64,000 nucleotides of DNA from Acidithiobacillus sp. AMEEHan (GTDB lineage: Bacteria; Pseudomonadota; Gammaproteobacteria; Acidithiobacillales; Acidithiobacillaceae), in NCBI RefSeq assembly GCF_030996345.1, contig NZ_CP118747.1, positions 2,292,001 to 2,356,000 of the forward strand, in the 5' to 3' direction. The number at the start of each line of letters is the position of its first letter. Position 1 is the first letter of the stretch. Of this stretch, positions 8,462-16,602 are shown one piece after another. The notes beneath the pieces are model-generated. The model was given only the letters and a program-made list of their open reading frames with translations, ran no database searches and was not told the origin of the DNA. The translations under genes were made by a program, and so were the position numbers.

Positions 8462-8488
8462 AAACAGCCAGAGGGGAGGAGCGCTGAT

Positions 8489-9094
8489 ATGCGAGCTTTC
8501 ATTGCGCGTTTGATTTTTCTCGTGATCCTAGTGGTCATTGTCTTGTTCGGAATCGTTACCATCCAGCATCCGGACACCTGGCAGAAGGACTGGCGGACCG
8601 TGCGAACATTTTTCCTCAGACACTGGCAGGATTTCCAGGGTCAGAAACAGCCCCGTCCAAGTTCGCCGGCAACGGTGGCGCCGGCACAGCATCCCGTACC
8701 TATGACCCTGGCGATACCGCCGCCAACGCCGAGCCAATCGGCTGCCCCCGAGGCTGTCTCACCACCTACTCGCTCCCAGGCGCAGCTCAATGAGCGACAA
8801 CTGTCCCTGCTCATGGCCGCGCGACAAGCGTTTTGGTTGGGAGAGTACCCCGTTGCCATTGGCGACTACCGCGCGCTTATCAACGCCAATCCTGGGCATG
8901 CAGCACTGTATGGTGAGCTCGGCAACGTGCTCTGGCACTCCGGCCAGCGCATTGCCGCGGCTACGGCCTACGCCCATGCCGGGCGTCTGTTGCTCCTTCA
9001 GGGAAACTACCGAGAGGCAGCTGCACTCATTCCCATCCTCATGCGCCTTGATCCGGAGGCGGCCGCACATCTGCAGGAGGAGCTTGCCCGATGA
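8489..9094 (+). CDS. Membrane-anchored TPR-like protein
   Basis: 201 residues with a strong ribosome site (GAGGGGAGGAG). Residues 5-27 form an N-terminal membrane anchor, followed by a Pro/Ala-rich linker. Residues 100-195 are a helical repeat module (MAARQAFW, AIGDYRALI, YGELGNVLW, YAHAGRLLLLQG). That module is recognisably the same as in the gene at 1-742 and in the next gene. The next gene starts inside its stop codon (ATGA). It probably faces the periplasm and binds another protein; this is inferred from topology and fold type. Confidence 0.78.
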   Translation: MRAFIARLIFLVILVVIVLFGIVTIQHPDTWQKDWRTVRTFFLRHWQDFQGQKQPRPSSPATVAPAQHPVPMTLAIPPPTPSQSAAPEAVSPPTRSQAQLNERQLSLLMAARQAFWLGEYPVAIGDYRALINANPGHAALYGELGNVLWHSGQRIAAATAYAHAGRLLLLQGNYREAAALIPILMRLDPEAAAHLQEELAR

Positions 9095-9669
9095 CCTCTT
9101 CACGAATTCATCTAACCCGCGCGATGCCTACCAATCACCTGACTCGCCTTCCCTTGCTGCTGAGTGTCGCGATTACCCTCTTCGCTGGCACGGCAATGGC
9201 TGCGGAGCCGACAAAGCCGAACACGAGCAAAGCAGCCACAAAGACCTCTTCGACGGACCATCTAGCCCAGTCAGTAAAACAATCCGAGCCAGCGAAGAAA
9301 ACGGAGACATCGACGAAGATGGCTATGGCCAAGGCGTCTCCTCGAGCGCAGAGGGCTGCGGTGGAAAAGCTGGTGGAACAGGCTCGCGCCGCCTATTGGC
9401 ATGGAGACATTGCCGCTGCCATTGCAAGCTACCAGGAGCTGATCAAGGAACACCCGCAAGCACGCTGGTATGGCGAACTGGGGAATATCTACCTACAAAT
9501 TGGCTATCCGCGCGCGGCCGCGCAGAATTACTACCATGCTGCTCGCGCGTTGATGGCCGCTGGTCGCCCTCTGGAAGCAGGTGCATTGCTTCCCACGCTG
9601 CAGCGTCTTGATCCCCCGCTCGCGGCAAAGCTTTTAGCGAGTGCATCCCCACACAAGGAGACTCATTGA
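9091..9669 (+). CDS. Secreted TPR-like protein
   Basis: 192 residues. ATG 9091 overlaps the preceding stop; an alternative ATG at 9124 gives a more standard signal peptide (LLLSVAITLFAGTAMA). A Lys/Thr/Ala-rich linker precedes the helical module (EQARAAYWHGDIAAAIASY, YGELGNIYLQ, YYHAARALMAAGR). It is the third paralogue of the family, and unlike the other two it is cleavable rather than anchored. The tight overlap with its neighbours implies coordinated production. No catalytic motif is seen. Confidence 0.76.
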   Translation: MTSSRIHLTRAMPTNHLTRLPLLLSVAITLFAGTAMAAEPTKPNTSKAATKTSSTDHLAQSVKQSEPAKKTETSTKMAMAKASPRAQRAAVEKLVEQARAAYWHGDIAAAIASYQELIKEHPQARWYGELGNIYLQIGYPRAAAQNYYHAARALMAAGRPLEAGALLPTLQRLDPPLAAKLLASASPHKETH

Positions 9670-10193
9670 TGGCGCAGGAACCCCAAACACCCGCACCAGA
9701 GCACCACAACTTGGCTGGGCTGTCTGACCGTCAGTTACGCATGATCGTTTTTGCAGCGCTAACGGCTTTTCTGGTGTTGGCGGCATACGAGTTTTATCTG
9801 GCGGTGGCCATGAGTCGAGATCTGCGAGAGATGACCAAACAGGTGCAGGCCCTGAGCCCCAATGTGCAGCGCAATATGGATAGCATGGCACAAAACATGC
9901 GGCAGATGACGGCATCGACCGATTACATGGCGCAAGCTACCGGCCAAATGCAGGCGGATTTCTGGAGTCTGAACAAGAACGTCTCTCCTCCCTTCTCGTT
10001 TTTTGCTGGCTTGGTGCCTTGGGCAAATCAGCACAGCCCCTATTCCGGACCTGATCATCCTTTGCCATTGCCGCCGCAAGCGGACTATGCTGCCCCGTAT
10101 GGACCGCTGCAAGCTCCCTACCCAGACCCCTATGGTCAGGTCGGTTCCTACGGATATGGGATGAGCCGTCCCGGCCCGATACAGGAAAGGTGA
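9669..10193 (+). CDS. Small single-pass membrane protein with Pro/Tyr-rich tail
   Basis: 174 residues from ATG 9669, which overlaps the previous stop (TGATG) and has AAGGAG eight bases upstream. Residues 24-46 form one hydrophobic helix. A Met/Gln/Asn-rich amphipathic stretch (MTKQVQALSPNVQRNMDSM) follows and is probably coiled coil. The last 60 residues are rich in Pro, Tyr and Gly (QADYAAPYGPLQAPYP), echoing the secreted proteins of the operon. The family is not recognised. Topology suggests a periplasmic coiled coil that could contact the exported Pro/Tyr-rich proteins. Confidence 0.75.
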   Translation: MAQEPQTPAPEHHNLAGLSDRQLRMIVFAALTAFLVLAAYEFYLAVAMSRDLREMTKQVQALSPNVQRNMDSMAQNMRQMTASTDYMAQATGQMQADFWSLNKNVSPPFSFFAGLVPWANQHSPYSGPDHPLPLPPQADYAAPYGPLQAPYPDPYGQVGSYGYGMSRPGPIQER

Positions 10194-10195
10194 TC

Positions 10196-11548
10196 ATGGC
10201 CGACCTCGATGACAAAGCACTGGAAATTGTTTGTACCGTCATGCCGCAAATCCTGGAGGGCATGACCTTTGGCATGATGGTTGCCGACCCACAAGGTAAA
10301 CTCCTGTATCACAATCCCGTGGCTGACCGTTTTCTCGGCATCCAATCGGTCACGCAACTGCGCGACATCCCCAACTTGCAGTTGCAAAAGGAAATTGTGC
10401 GCGCGGCAATCTCCGCGGGTCATGACGATGCGGTGAGTCGGCCAACGGAAAACTGCATCAGTTGGGATCGCGTCGTTACCGTTGACAACGAAACCCGGAT
10501 CCTCGCCATCCGTACCCGCATGGTACGGCATCGCGACAAAAAATATCGGGTCTTTTTCATCGAAGATGTGACTACCCTGCGGCAGGCAGAACGCAACCTG
10601 TCCGGAGAGGCACGTGCCGGAATTCACAGTAAGGATCCGCAGATGCTGCGGGCGATCGAACTGATCGAGCAGGTAGCTCCCAGCGACGCGAGCGTCCTGA
10701 TTCAGGGCGAGTCCGGTACCGGCAAGGGCATGCTCGCGCGTCTGCTGCACGACACCAGCCAGCGTGCACACAAACCATTGGTAGAGGTGAACTGTGCTGC
10801 CATTCCGGAGAACCTCTGGGAGGCAGAATTCTTTGGTGCGGTAAAGGGTGCCTATACCGGCGCCGTTGGTGATCGTATCGGACGTTTTGCCGCCGCCGAT
10901 GGTGGAACCCTGTTCCTGGACGAAATCAGCGAATTATCTAAACCGCATCAGGCTAAGTTGCTAAAGGTGTTGGAGGAACAGGCCTTTGAGCCGATCGGCT
11001 CAATGAAGACGCGCAAGGTCGATGTGCGGGTAGTGGCGGCCACCAACCAGGGTCTGAAGGATGCGGTTGAGCGGGGCGACTTTCGCGCCGATCTGTTCTA
11101 CCGCCTCAATGTCATCCCTGTGAATGTACCTCCTTTGCGCGAGCGGCGTTCCGATATCGTCCATCTGGCGAATTACTTCTTGGCCAAGTTCGGCGGTCGG
11201 GAGGCGCGCAAGATTGGCTCGGAGGTCAAGCATCTACTGCTGGATTACCCCTGGCCCGGCAATGTGCGGGAACTACGCAACATTATGGAATACGCCAGCA
11301 TCTGTGCCAATGGAGAAGAGCTGGAGCTGGCGGATCTACCGCAGGATTTCGTCGAGCGGGTACAGAAACGCTCGCCCACGTCGGGAGATGGCGACCAAAG
11401 CGGCGAAGATGAACGGGATCTGCTCGCCAATCTTCTGCAAAAACACGGCAACAACCGCAGCGCGGTAGCCCGCGAACTCGGTATCGACCGGGTCACGCTG
11501 TGGCGGCGCATGACCCGACTGGGACTCAGCAACGTCAGCGAGGTCTAG
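10196..11548 (+). CDS. Sigma-54-dependent transcriptional activator (PAS-like, AAA+, Fis HTH)
   Basis: 450 residues. ATG 10196 is preferred over GTG 10190 because AGGAAAGG is well placed. Residues 1-125 resemble a PAS sensor (GMTFGMMVADPQGKLLYHNPVADRFLG). The AAA+ domain has Walker A GESGTGKG (171-178), the sigma-54 contact loop as GAYTGA rather than GAFTGA (218-223), and Walker B GGTLFLDEI. A Fis-type helix-turn-helix ends the chain (NRSAVARELGIDRVTLWRRM). There is no receiver domain, so sensing is probably by direct ligand or redox signal in the PAS part. As the last gene of a sigma-54 operon, it is the obvious activator of the two promoters at 1448 and 1798. Confidence 0.92.
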   Translation: MADLDDKALEIVCTVMPQILEGMTFGMMVADPQGKLLYHNPVADRFLGIQSVTQLRDIPNLQLQKEIVRAAISAGHDDAVSRPTENCISWDRVVTVDNETRILAIRTRMVRHRDKKYRVFFIEDVTTLRQAERNLSGEARAGIHSKDPQMLRAIELIEQVAPSDASVLIQGESGTGKGMLARLLHDTSQRAHKPLVEVNCAAIPENLWEAEFFGAVKGAYTGAVGDRIGRFAAADGGTLFLDEISELSKPHQAKLLKVLEEQAFEPIGSMKTRKVDVRVVAATNQGLKDAVERGDFRADLFYRLNVIPVNVPPLRERRSDIVHLANYFLAKFGGREARKIGSEVKHLLLDYPWPGNVRELRNIMEYASICANGEELELADLPQDFVERVQKRSPTSGDGDQSGEDERDLLANLLQKHGNNRSAVARELGIDRVTLWRRMTRLGLSNVSEV

Positions 11549-11670
11549 CGCCGCATGACTCGCTTGCTGAGAAACTGCGGATACCCCGCACCTGTATTAC
11601 GTCAATCCAGAGAAAGAATATCCATTTTCCAGGATGACATGCATGTTTGGACAAAGCACAAGCAGAACTG

Positions 11671-11679
11671 TGGTATACT
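11671..11679 (+). promoter_or_regulatory. Extended -10 promoter for the bufferin-like cluster
   Basis: TGG followed by TATACT makes an extended -10 element, with transcription expected near 11686 and a leader of about 50 bases. No good -35 exists at 17 bases. No sigma-54 element is present here, so this cluster is controlled separately from the upstream operon. Confidence 0.5.
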
Positions 11680-11734
11680 TATGACTTTGAGACTTCCTGT
11701 TACCGGAACTCCAAATCGATTCGGAGGAATCACC

Positions 11735-12028
11735 ATGAATACATCCGCAAAATTGGGCTTGGCCTCGCTCTTTGCCCTGAGTCTCGGCAGCCTGCCCCTA
11801 GTGGCTGACGCCAGTACGACCCCGCCCATGAATGGGCAAGCACAGATGTCGCAAAATGGCACGAAGATGGGCGAAGGTAACTGCTCCCGCATGATGGGGG
11901 AAGGTAACTGCTCACGGAGCATGGGTAAGATGGCGGAATCCCATTGCACCAGCAAGGCGCAAATTCGCGCCCATGACGGCAAGTGTGGCAAGACGTACAT
12001 GAAGAAGATGGCGGAGGCAGGCAAATAG
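11735..12028 (+). CDS. Bufferin-like Cys-rich secreted RiPP precursor (BufA-like)
   Basis: 97 residues from ATG 11735 with CGGAGGAATCACC just upstream; the frame stays open further 5' but without a ribosome site. A signal peptide ends near VADA. The mature part has four Cys, at 50, 59, 71 and 84, in EGNCS, EGNCS, ESHCTS and DGKCGK contexts, and many Met and Lys. Bufferin precursors are secreted peptides whose Cys lie in EGKCG-type motifs and are modified by an MNIO enzyme to bind copper. The next two genes are exactly that enzyme and its partner. The EGNCS variant is unusual. A metal-binding role, likely copper, is inferred. Confidence 0.8.
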   Translation: MNTSAKLGLASLFALSLGSLPLVADASTTPPMNGQAQMSQNGTKMGEGNCSRMMGEGNCSRSMGKMAESHCTSKAQIRAHDGKCGKTYMKKMAEAGK

Positions 12029-12039
12029 ACTTCTCGGCA

Positions 12040-12852
12040 ATGGCTTGGGGGCTCGGATTGAGACGGGAGTTCCTGTCGGAGTTCGCGCAGCGTTGCACGT
12101 CCCTACCCGTAGACTTCGTGGAGATTGCGCCGGAAAACTGGCTGGATTTTTCCGGTCCGGCAGCTAGGGATTTGCAGCAGGTACTCAAGCATAAGCCGCT
12201 CTTTTGTCACGGGCTTTCTTTGTCGATTGCCGGGCCCGAGCCCATCAACCGAGAATTCCTTTTGCGCCTGCGTGACTTTCTGCGTGCGCATGGCGCAGTC
12301 GTTTACAGCGAGCACTTGGCGTATTGTCAGGACGCCCAGGGCTACCTCCACGACCTGCTCCCCATTCCCTTCCACGAGCAGAGCCTGCGTTGGACCGTCG
12401 AAAGGATTCAGCGGGTGCAAGACTTTCTTGGGCAACCCCTGGTACTGGAAAATACCGCCTTCTATGGCGACTTTCCGGAATCAGACCGCAGTGAGCTCGA
12501 ATTTTTGCTGGCGGTGCTGCAAGAGAGCGGCTGTGAACTCCTACTCGACCTCAACAATCTTTTCGTCAACAGCCAGAACCACCACTACTCCGCCAGCGAT
12601 TTCCTGGCTGCTTTACCCGCAGAGCGCATCCGCTACTACCACGTCGCGGGCTTTTATATCCATCCGGCAGGATGGCTGATCGATACCCACGACAGCGGCG
12701 TAAGTCCCGAAGTCACCGCACTGCTGCGCGAGGCGTGGCAGCGTTTCGGTGCGCGCCCTACTCTCCTGGAATGGGACAATGACATCCCGCCCCTGGAAAC
12801 CCTTCTCGATGAACTACAACGACTACGCCATGGCATCGCCGACGCAGCCTAG
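12040..12852 (+). CDS. bufB: MNIO-family (DUF692) peptide-modifying iron enzyme, BufB-like
   Basis: 270 residues from ATG 12040, 11 bp after the precursor; the ribosome site is weak, so coupling to the precursor is likely. This family of multinuclear non-heme iron oxidases modifies Cys in ribosomal peptides. Conserved metal-ligand regions are visible in order: FVEIAPENWL, HGLSLSIAG, EHLAY, LENTAFYG, LLDLNNLFVN, YYHVAGF, DTHDSGVS and LLEWDNDIP. Length fits the family (about 270-290). Substrate recognition would depend on the protein encoded next. Confidence 0.88.
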   Translation: MAWGLGLRREFLSEFAQRCTSLPVDFVEIAPENWLDFSGPAARDLQQVLKHKPLFCHGLSLSIAGPEPINREFLLRLRDFLRAHGAVVYSEHLAYCQDAQGYLHDLLPIPFHEQSLRWTVERIQRVQDFLGQPLVLENTAFYGDFPESDRSELEFLLAVLQESGCELLLDLNNLFVNSQNHHYSASDFLAALPAERIRYYHVAGFYIHPAGWLIDTHDSGVSPEVTALLREAWQRFGARPTLLEWDNDIPPLETLLDELQRLRHGIADAA

Positions 12853-13597
12853 CTACGCGGAGCGCCTGCGCGACGTGGCTAGTTGCGTGCGCCGATCGCA
12901 TGGTCCTCTGCCAGCAGGATGGTCGCCGGAAATTTTTGCATTGTATCGCGAGATGGTTCGCGCGAGCTTTGCCGCCAATCTCGAAGATGCCTTTCCCCAG
13001 ACACGGCGCCATCTTACCAGCGAGGCGTGGGAAACGCTGCTCGACGATTTTCTAGCCCACGGCGACTGCCCCAGCCCCAGCTTTCATGCCGTACCCGGCG
13101 CCTTCTGCGAATTTGTGCTCGGGCACCTCGAAGACTACCTTGAACTACCGCAATATTTGCCCGCGTTGCTGCACTGGGAGTGGCTCACTCTGCACCTGGC
13201 CATCATCGAGAATTCGGCAGAATCCGGGGAGAGCAACCTTGCCGAAGGATGGATGCAACTCGCCCCCAGCGCCAGTCTGCAACATTACCCCTTCGCCGTG
13301 CACCAGAACACCGAGGTGGCTCAAGCGCCGGCCAGGCGCGACTGCTATCTGCTGATCTACCGGGATCGCCAAGACCGTGTTTTCAGCCGCGAACTGGAGC
13401 TGCAGGAGGCGCGTCTGGCAGCGGCGTTGCTGGAGTCCCCCCATACCCTGACCGAGGCCCATGCCCTGGCCTTTCCTACAGACGAATGTCCCTTGGGCTG
13501 GTCGCGAGAACTCTTGGGTACCTGGGCTGCCGCCGGGATCATCTACGTTACGAACCTGAACCCTTCGCTGGCTGAGATTTCGCCATCTCCGCCTTGA
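12809..13597 (+). CDS. bufC: DUF2063 protein, BufC-like partner of the MNIO enzyme
   Basis: 262 residues if ATG 12809 is used, or 255 from ATG 12830; both lie inside the 3' end of the enzyme gene and neither has a strong ribosome site. The N-terminal region (YAERLRDVASCVRRSHGPLP... FALYREMVRASFAANLEDAFPQTRRHL) is the DUF2063 signature. Such proteins provide precursor recognition for MNIO enzymes. The C-terminal half is helical with no enzyme motif. Its 3' end overlaps the convergent pspA gene by 50 bp. DoxX-type membrane partners often found in bufferin operons are absent here. Confidence 0.82.
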   Translation: MNYNDYAMASPTQPSYAERLRDVASCVRRSHGPLPAGWSPEIFALYREMVRASFAANLEDAFPQTRRHLTSEAWETLLDDFLAHGDCPSPSFHAVPGAFCEFVLGHLEDYLELPQYLPALLHWEWLTLHLAIIENSAESGESNLAEGWMQLAPSASLQHYPFAVHQNTEVAQAPARRDCYLLIYRDRQDRVFSRELELQEARLAAALLESPHTLTEAHALAFPTDECPLGWSRELLGTWAAAGIIYVTNLNPSLAEISPSPP

Positions 13598-14273
13598 GCC
13601 GCGCAAGATCGTCATCGACGCCACTTTGCTCGCGCAGTTGCGCCATCTCTTTGTCGGTCTTGCTGCGATGATCGAGGGGATCATCGATGGCGCCCGAATC
13701 CATCAGCGCTTCCATCGCCTCGGCCTTGCTCTGCGATTGCCCCAGACGATCCTGCACGCGCTGCATCGCCTCGCCGGCGTCGTTCATGCCCTTGCCCAGT
13801 CCAGACAGCGAATTCTCGGCTTGGATCTCGGCCTGGGAGGCCGCCAACTCGCCCTTCATCACTTCCTTCTGGGTACGAAAGGACTCGATCCGGTCCTGCA
13901 GCTTGGTCTCGAACTCCGTAAGTTTGTCGACTTGTGCCGCAATCTTGTCATGCGCCTCCTGCAGCGACTGCAGCTTGGCCAAGGCGGCCTGCTTTTGGGC
14001 GAGCTCCGCCTTGGCGAGGTCTTCCCGGTTGGCCTGCAGCGCCGTGCGGGCATCGGCCTCGGCCTGGTCCGCCGCTTTTTTGGCATCGGCCATCTGATGC
14101 TCCAAACTCAGTTTTTCGGTGGCGACATCGGCCAGATGGCGTTTGGTATCCTGCAGATTGCTCATCATCTTTTCGTAGGAAAGGTCCAAAGTCTCCGAAG
14201 GATCCTCGGCATTGTCCAGAAAATGATTGATGCGCGCCTGCACAATTTCCGATGCGTGCTTGAATAATGACAT
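13548..14273 (-). CDS. pspA: PspA/IM30-family membrane-stress protein
   Basis: 241 residues, almost wholly helical, starting MSLFKHASEIVQARINHFLDN as PspA proteins do. A long coiled coil rich in Ala, Glu, Lys and Gln fills residues 30-150. PspA is an ESCRT-III-like protein that binds stressed inner membrane. The usual pspF/pspBC genes are not adjacent; instead the upstream genes of the same strand encode YbjQ-domain proteins 18 bp away. The 3' end overlaps the bufC-like gene convergently. Confidence 0.88.
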   Translation of the reverse strand: MSLFKHASEIVQARINHFLDNAEDPSETLDLSYEKMMSNLQDTKRHLADVATEKLSLEHQMADAKKAADQAEADARTALQANREDLAKAELAQKQAALAKLQSLQEAHDKIAAQVDKLTEFETKLQDRIESFRTQKEVMKGELAASQAEIQAENSLSGLGKGMNDAGEAMQRVQDRLGQSQSKAEAMEALMDSGAIDDPLDHRSKTDKEMAQLREQSGVDDDLARLKAEMAKSQPAKGSGS

Positions 14274-14291
14274 GCTCGTTCTCCTGCAAAT

Positions 14292-15110
14292 TTAATCGTT
14301 GACGGGCAAGACCAGCTGCGGACGCAGGGCATCTACCCGGTGGTCTGCATCATCCATCGCCTTCACCGCCGTACCCACAGCAAAAAACTCGATCACGTGC
14401 GGCTTCCAGTTATGACTCCCCTCATGCAACTGGACGCCGGTGATGCCATCCGCCTGGGCATCGGCTGCCTCCTGCTGCATCCGCTCCATGGCCAATTCGC
14501 GGGCGTCGTACATGGCCTGGGTAAACTGCTCCAGCTCGGTATTGCGGCCGATATTCCCCATGCTGCGCAGCACACCCTGGTGGGCTACATGGTAGACACA
14601 GGAACCCATTACCATTTCCATGGGGCGATACCCTGCCTCCAGCAACATCCAAAAGTCCTGGCCGGAGAGATCACTGGTGAAAGGCTTGCCGCCGACTCCC
14701 TTGAATCCCGGTGCACCCGAACGGTGCGCAATGGCCGTACCGATGGCCATGAATTCCAGAATGTCCTGGTCCCAGTCCATGCGCTTTACTTCCAGGCGCA
14801 CACCAACCACGCCATCCGCCTGCAGGATGATGGCCTCCTGTTCCATGCGGCTCATGGCCAACTCACGGGCCTGATACATCGCCTGCGAAAGAACGTCCAT
14901 CTCCATGTTTTGATTCCAGCTGCCATACTGGATGCCCATGTGATAGATGCACGAGCCGACCACCAGCCCCAGGGGCTCGAATTCCGCTTTACGCACCATG
15001 ACAAATTCGTTCACGGAGAGGTCGGAGGTGAAAATGCCTTCGTGACTCCCTTGGGAGCGGAGGCCCTTGAGACGTTCTACGGCGTGGGGAGCAATCACTT
15101 CTTCAGTCAT
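14292..15110 (-). CDS. Tandem YbjQ-domain cytosolic protein
   Basis: 272 residues made of two repeats of the YbjQ (PF01906) type, about residues 20-130 and 140-260. Both repeats have the hallmark run of small residues and Met/Glu helices ([15 protein letters not shown]...[24 protein letters not shown]...ADGITGVQL). No signal peptide or membrane helix. The family is often called heavy-metal-binding, but its function is not established. Cys occurs only in GSCIYH and GSCVYH, once per repeat. The gene overlaps the next upstream gene by 4 bp and sits 18 bp before pspA. Confidence 0.72.
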   Translation of the reverse strand: MTEEVIAPHAVERLKGLRSQGSHEGIFTSDLSVNEFVMVRKAEFEPLGLVVGSCIYHMGIQYGSWNQNMEMDVLSQAMYQARELAMSRMEQEAIILQADGVVGVRLEVKRMDWDQDILEFMAIGTAIAHRSGAPGFKGVGGKPFTSDLSGQDFWMLLEAGYRPMEMVMGSCVYHVAHQGVLRSMGNIGRNTELEQFTQAMYDARELAMERMQQEAADAQADGITGVQLHEGSHNWKPHVIEFFAVGTAVKAMDDADHRVDALRPQLVLPVND

Positions 15111-16075
15111 AGGAGATCCTTGCGATGGGGGCGGAAAGAATGCAACGGCCCTCCCAGAGAAACCGTGGGGAGCAATTCGTGTTGCGGTGCGCGGGAAGGC
15201 TCGTAGCTGACGGCGGTGCCAATGGCGATGTGCCGGCAGAGGAAGCCCTCCCCTTGTTCGTTATTGACGCGGAACAACTGGGAATACTGAGTATGGGCGA
15301 GGACCCCCGCCCCCAGCTTGCGGCCGTCTTCGCGCAGGTTATAGAGCGCGCGACGGCGGACGTTTTCCTGAAAGCTCGAGAGATCCGGGATCTCCATATT
15401 CCAGTAGCGCGTGGCAAAGGGCGCCGCCTGGCTGGCTTGATCGAGCACCGTCCCACCCCAGGGCTGGTACCAGTCATACTCGGCACCAATGGCAATACCC
15501 ACTGGCACCACCCCCTCTTCCAGCAAACGCACGAACTCCAGCGACGACACCGTCGCCACGGCCGGCTCCCAGGCCGGAGGCAGATCCTGGATACGCACTG
15601 CGGTGCCCATCAGGGCGTAATCCATATCCTCGCCATCGCCGTGACGCACGCGCATATCGACGTTGAGGACAGCGTTGGCACCCATCGCCACCGCCTCCAG
15701 GCGCAGGCGATCGATAGCCTGGTGCCACCCTTCATAATGCCCTTGGGTCCAGGAAAAACCGAAGTGATACCAACAATTGCCTCCCACCATGCCGAGCGGA
15801 TGGATGCCGTGACTACGTTCCATCAGCAGCGCGGCAACCGGGCCACTTTGTATCCACGGACGTTGTCCGGCTGCGGTATTGCGCAAACGCTCCTGCACAA
15901 AACTGGGCAGACGTCGTTGCTGCAAGGCCATCTGCCATTCCGCCGCCCGCTGCTGCGCCGCCGCACTGGGGGCGACGTTGACCGCGCTCACCTGGCTCGC
16001 GACGTTGGCAACCGTCTTTTCCAGGTCCTCGGTAACTTCCTGGATTCCCTTCTGAATCTTGTCCCACAGCGACAT
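15107..16075 (-). CDS. Tandem YbjQ-like domain protein with amphipathic N-terminus
   Basis: 322 residues from ATG 16075 (GAGGTGACT upstream). Residues 1-60 start [20 protein letters not shown], an amphipathic helix resembling membrane-binding helices. Two YbjQ-like repeats follow, the first with [12 protein letters not shown] and [11 protein letters not shown], the second more diverged ([14 protein letters not shown]). It shares the overall plan of the gene at 14292 and overlaps it by 4 bp. Function unknown; linkage to pspA suggests envelope stress. Confidence 0.68.
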   Translation of the reverse strand: MSLWDKIQKGIQEVTEDLEKTVANVASQVSAVNVAPSAAAQQRAAEWQMALQQRRLPSFVQERLRNTAAGQRPWIQSGPVAALLMERSHGIHPLGMVGGNCWYHFGFSWTQGHYEGWHQAIDRLRLEAVAMGANAVLNVDMRVRHGDGEDMDYALMGTAVRIQDLPPAWEPAVATVSSLEFVRLLEEGVVPVGIAIGAEYDWYQPWGGTVLDQASQAAPFATRYWNMEIPDLSSFQENVRRRALYNLREDGRKLGAGVLAHTQYSQLFRVNNEQGEGFLCRHIAIGTAVSYEPSRAPQHELLPTVSLGGPLHSFRPHRKDLL

Positions 16076-16085
16076 AGTCACCTCG

Positions 16086-16466
16086 CTACTGCAGTAAAAA
16101 GTCATGCAGGGTCTGGCTCGCCGCCTGCATTTCCGCGGAGATCGCTGCCGTGTCCTGCAGCAGCGACTTCAGCCAGTCTCCCAATGAGAGGATCTCGCGT
16201 TTCAGCACTACATTGCGCACCACCCGGGCGCGCAAGGTTTCCACATGAGTGCCGTTCACATTCAGGTGGTAGTCGAACTCGCCCGCATGCACCACCAAGT
16301 GTTCTAGATGCTGATGAGAAGAGAAAAGGCCGTCTTTTTTACGATCCACCTCGACAAAACCCGGCATGCCCTGCTCCAACCGTTCGGCCAGCGCCTCCAG
16401 AAATGCCTTCATATCCGTCTGGGAGCGGCGTATCCAAGCCGCGCTGTCGTCAAAACTGATATCCAC
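16086..16466 (-). CDS. Small hypothetical protein of the pspA cluster
   Basis: 126 residues. I start at GTG 16466 since GAGGAG lies six bases upstream; a start at 16505 has no ribosome site. It is soluble, acidic-basic mixed, with a helical C-terminus ([31 protein letters not shown]). No family recognised. It is the first gene of the minus-strand cluster, 10 bp before the YbjQ-like gene, and shares a 136 bp divergent region with gadB. Confidence 0.6.
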   Translation of the reverse strand: MDISFDDSAAWIRRSQTDMKAFLEALAERLEQGMPGFVEVDRKKDGLFSSHQHLEHLVVHAGEFDYHLNVNGTHVETLRARVVRNVVLKREILSLGDWLKSLLQDTAAISAEMQAASQTLHDFLLQ

Positions 16467-16602
16467 AGCATCTCCTCGCAAAACTGCGTCATCTATACAG
16501 ACCACACCAATAGATTGTAGTTCGTTTTATAGCTTTCTGCGCTCCTGCAATAGATACCTCTACTAGACTTATGGCGAGTCCAGCCAAAAGCAGGAGTAGC
16601 AA

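Noticed and set aside
11576-11590. Hairpin TGCGG-ATACC-CCGCA after the sigma-54 activator gene
   Set aside because: Short stem and no T tract, so it does not qualify as an intrinsic terminator.
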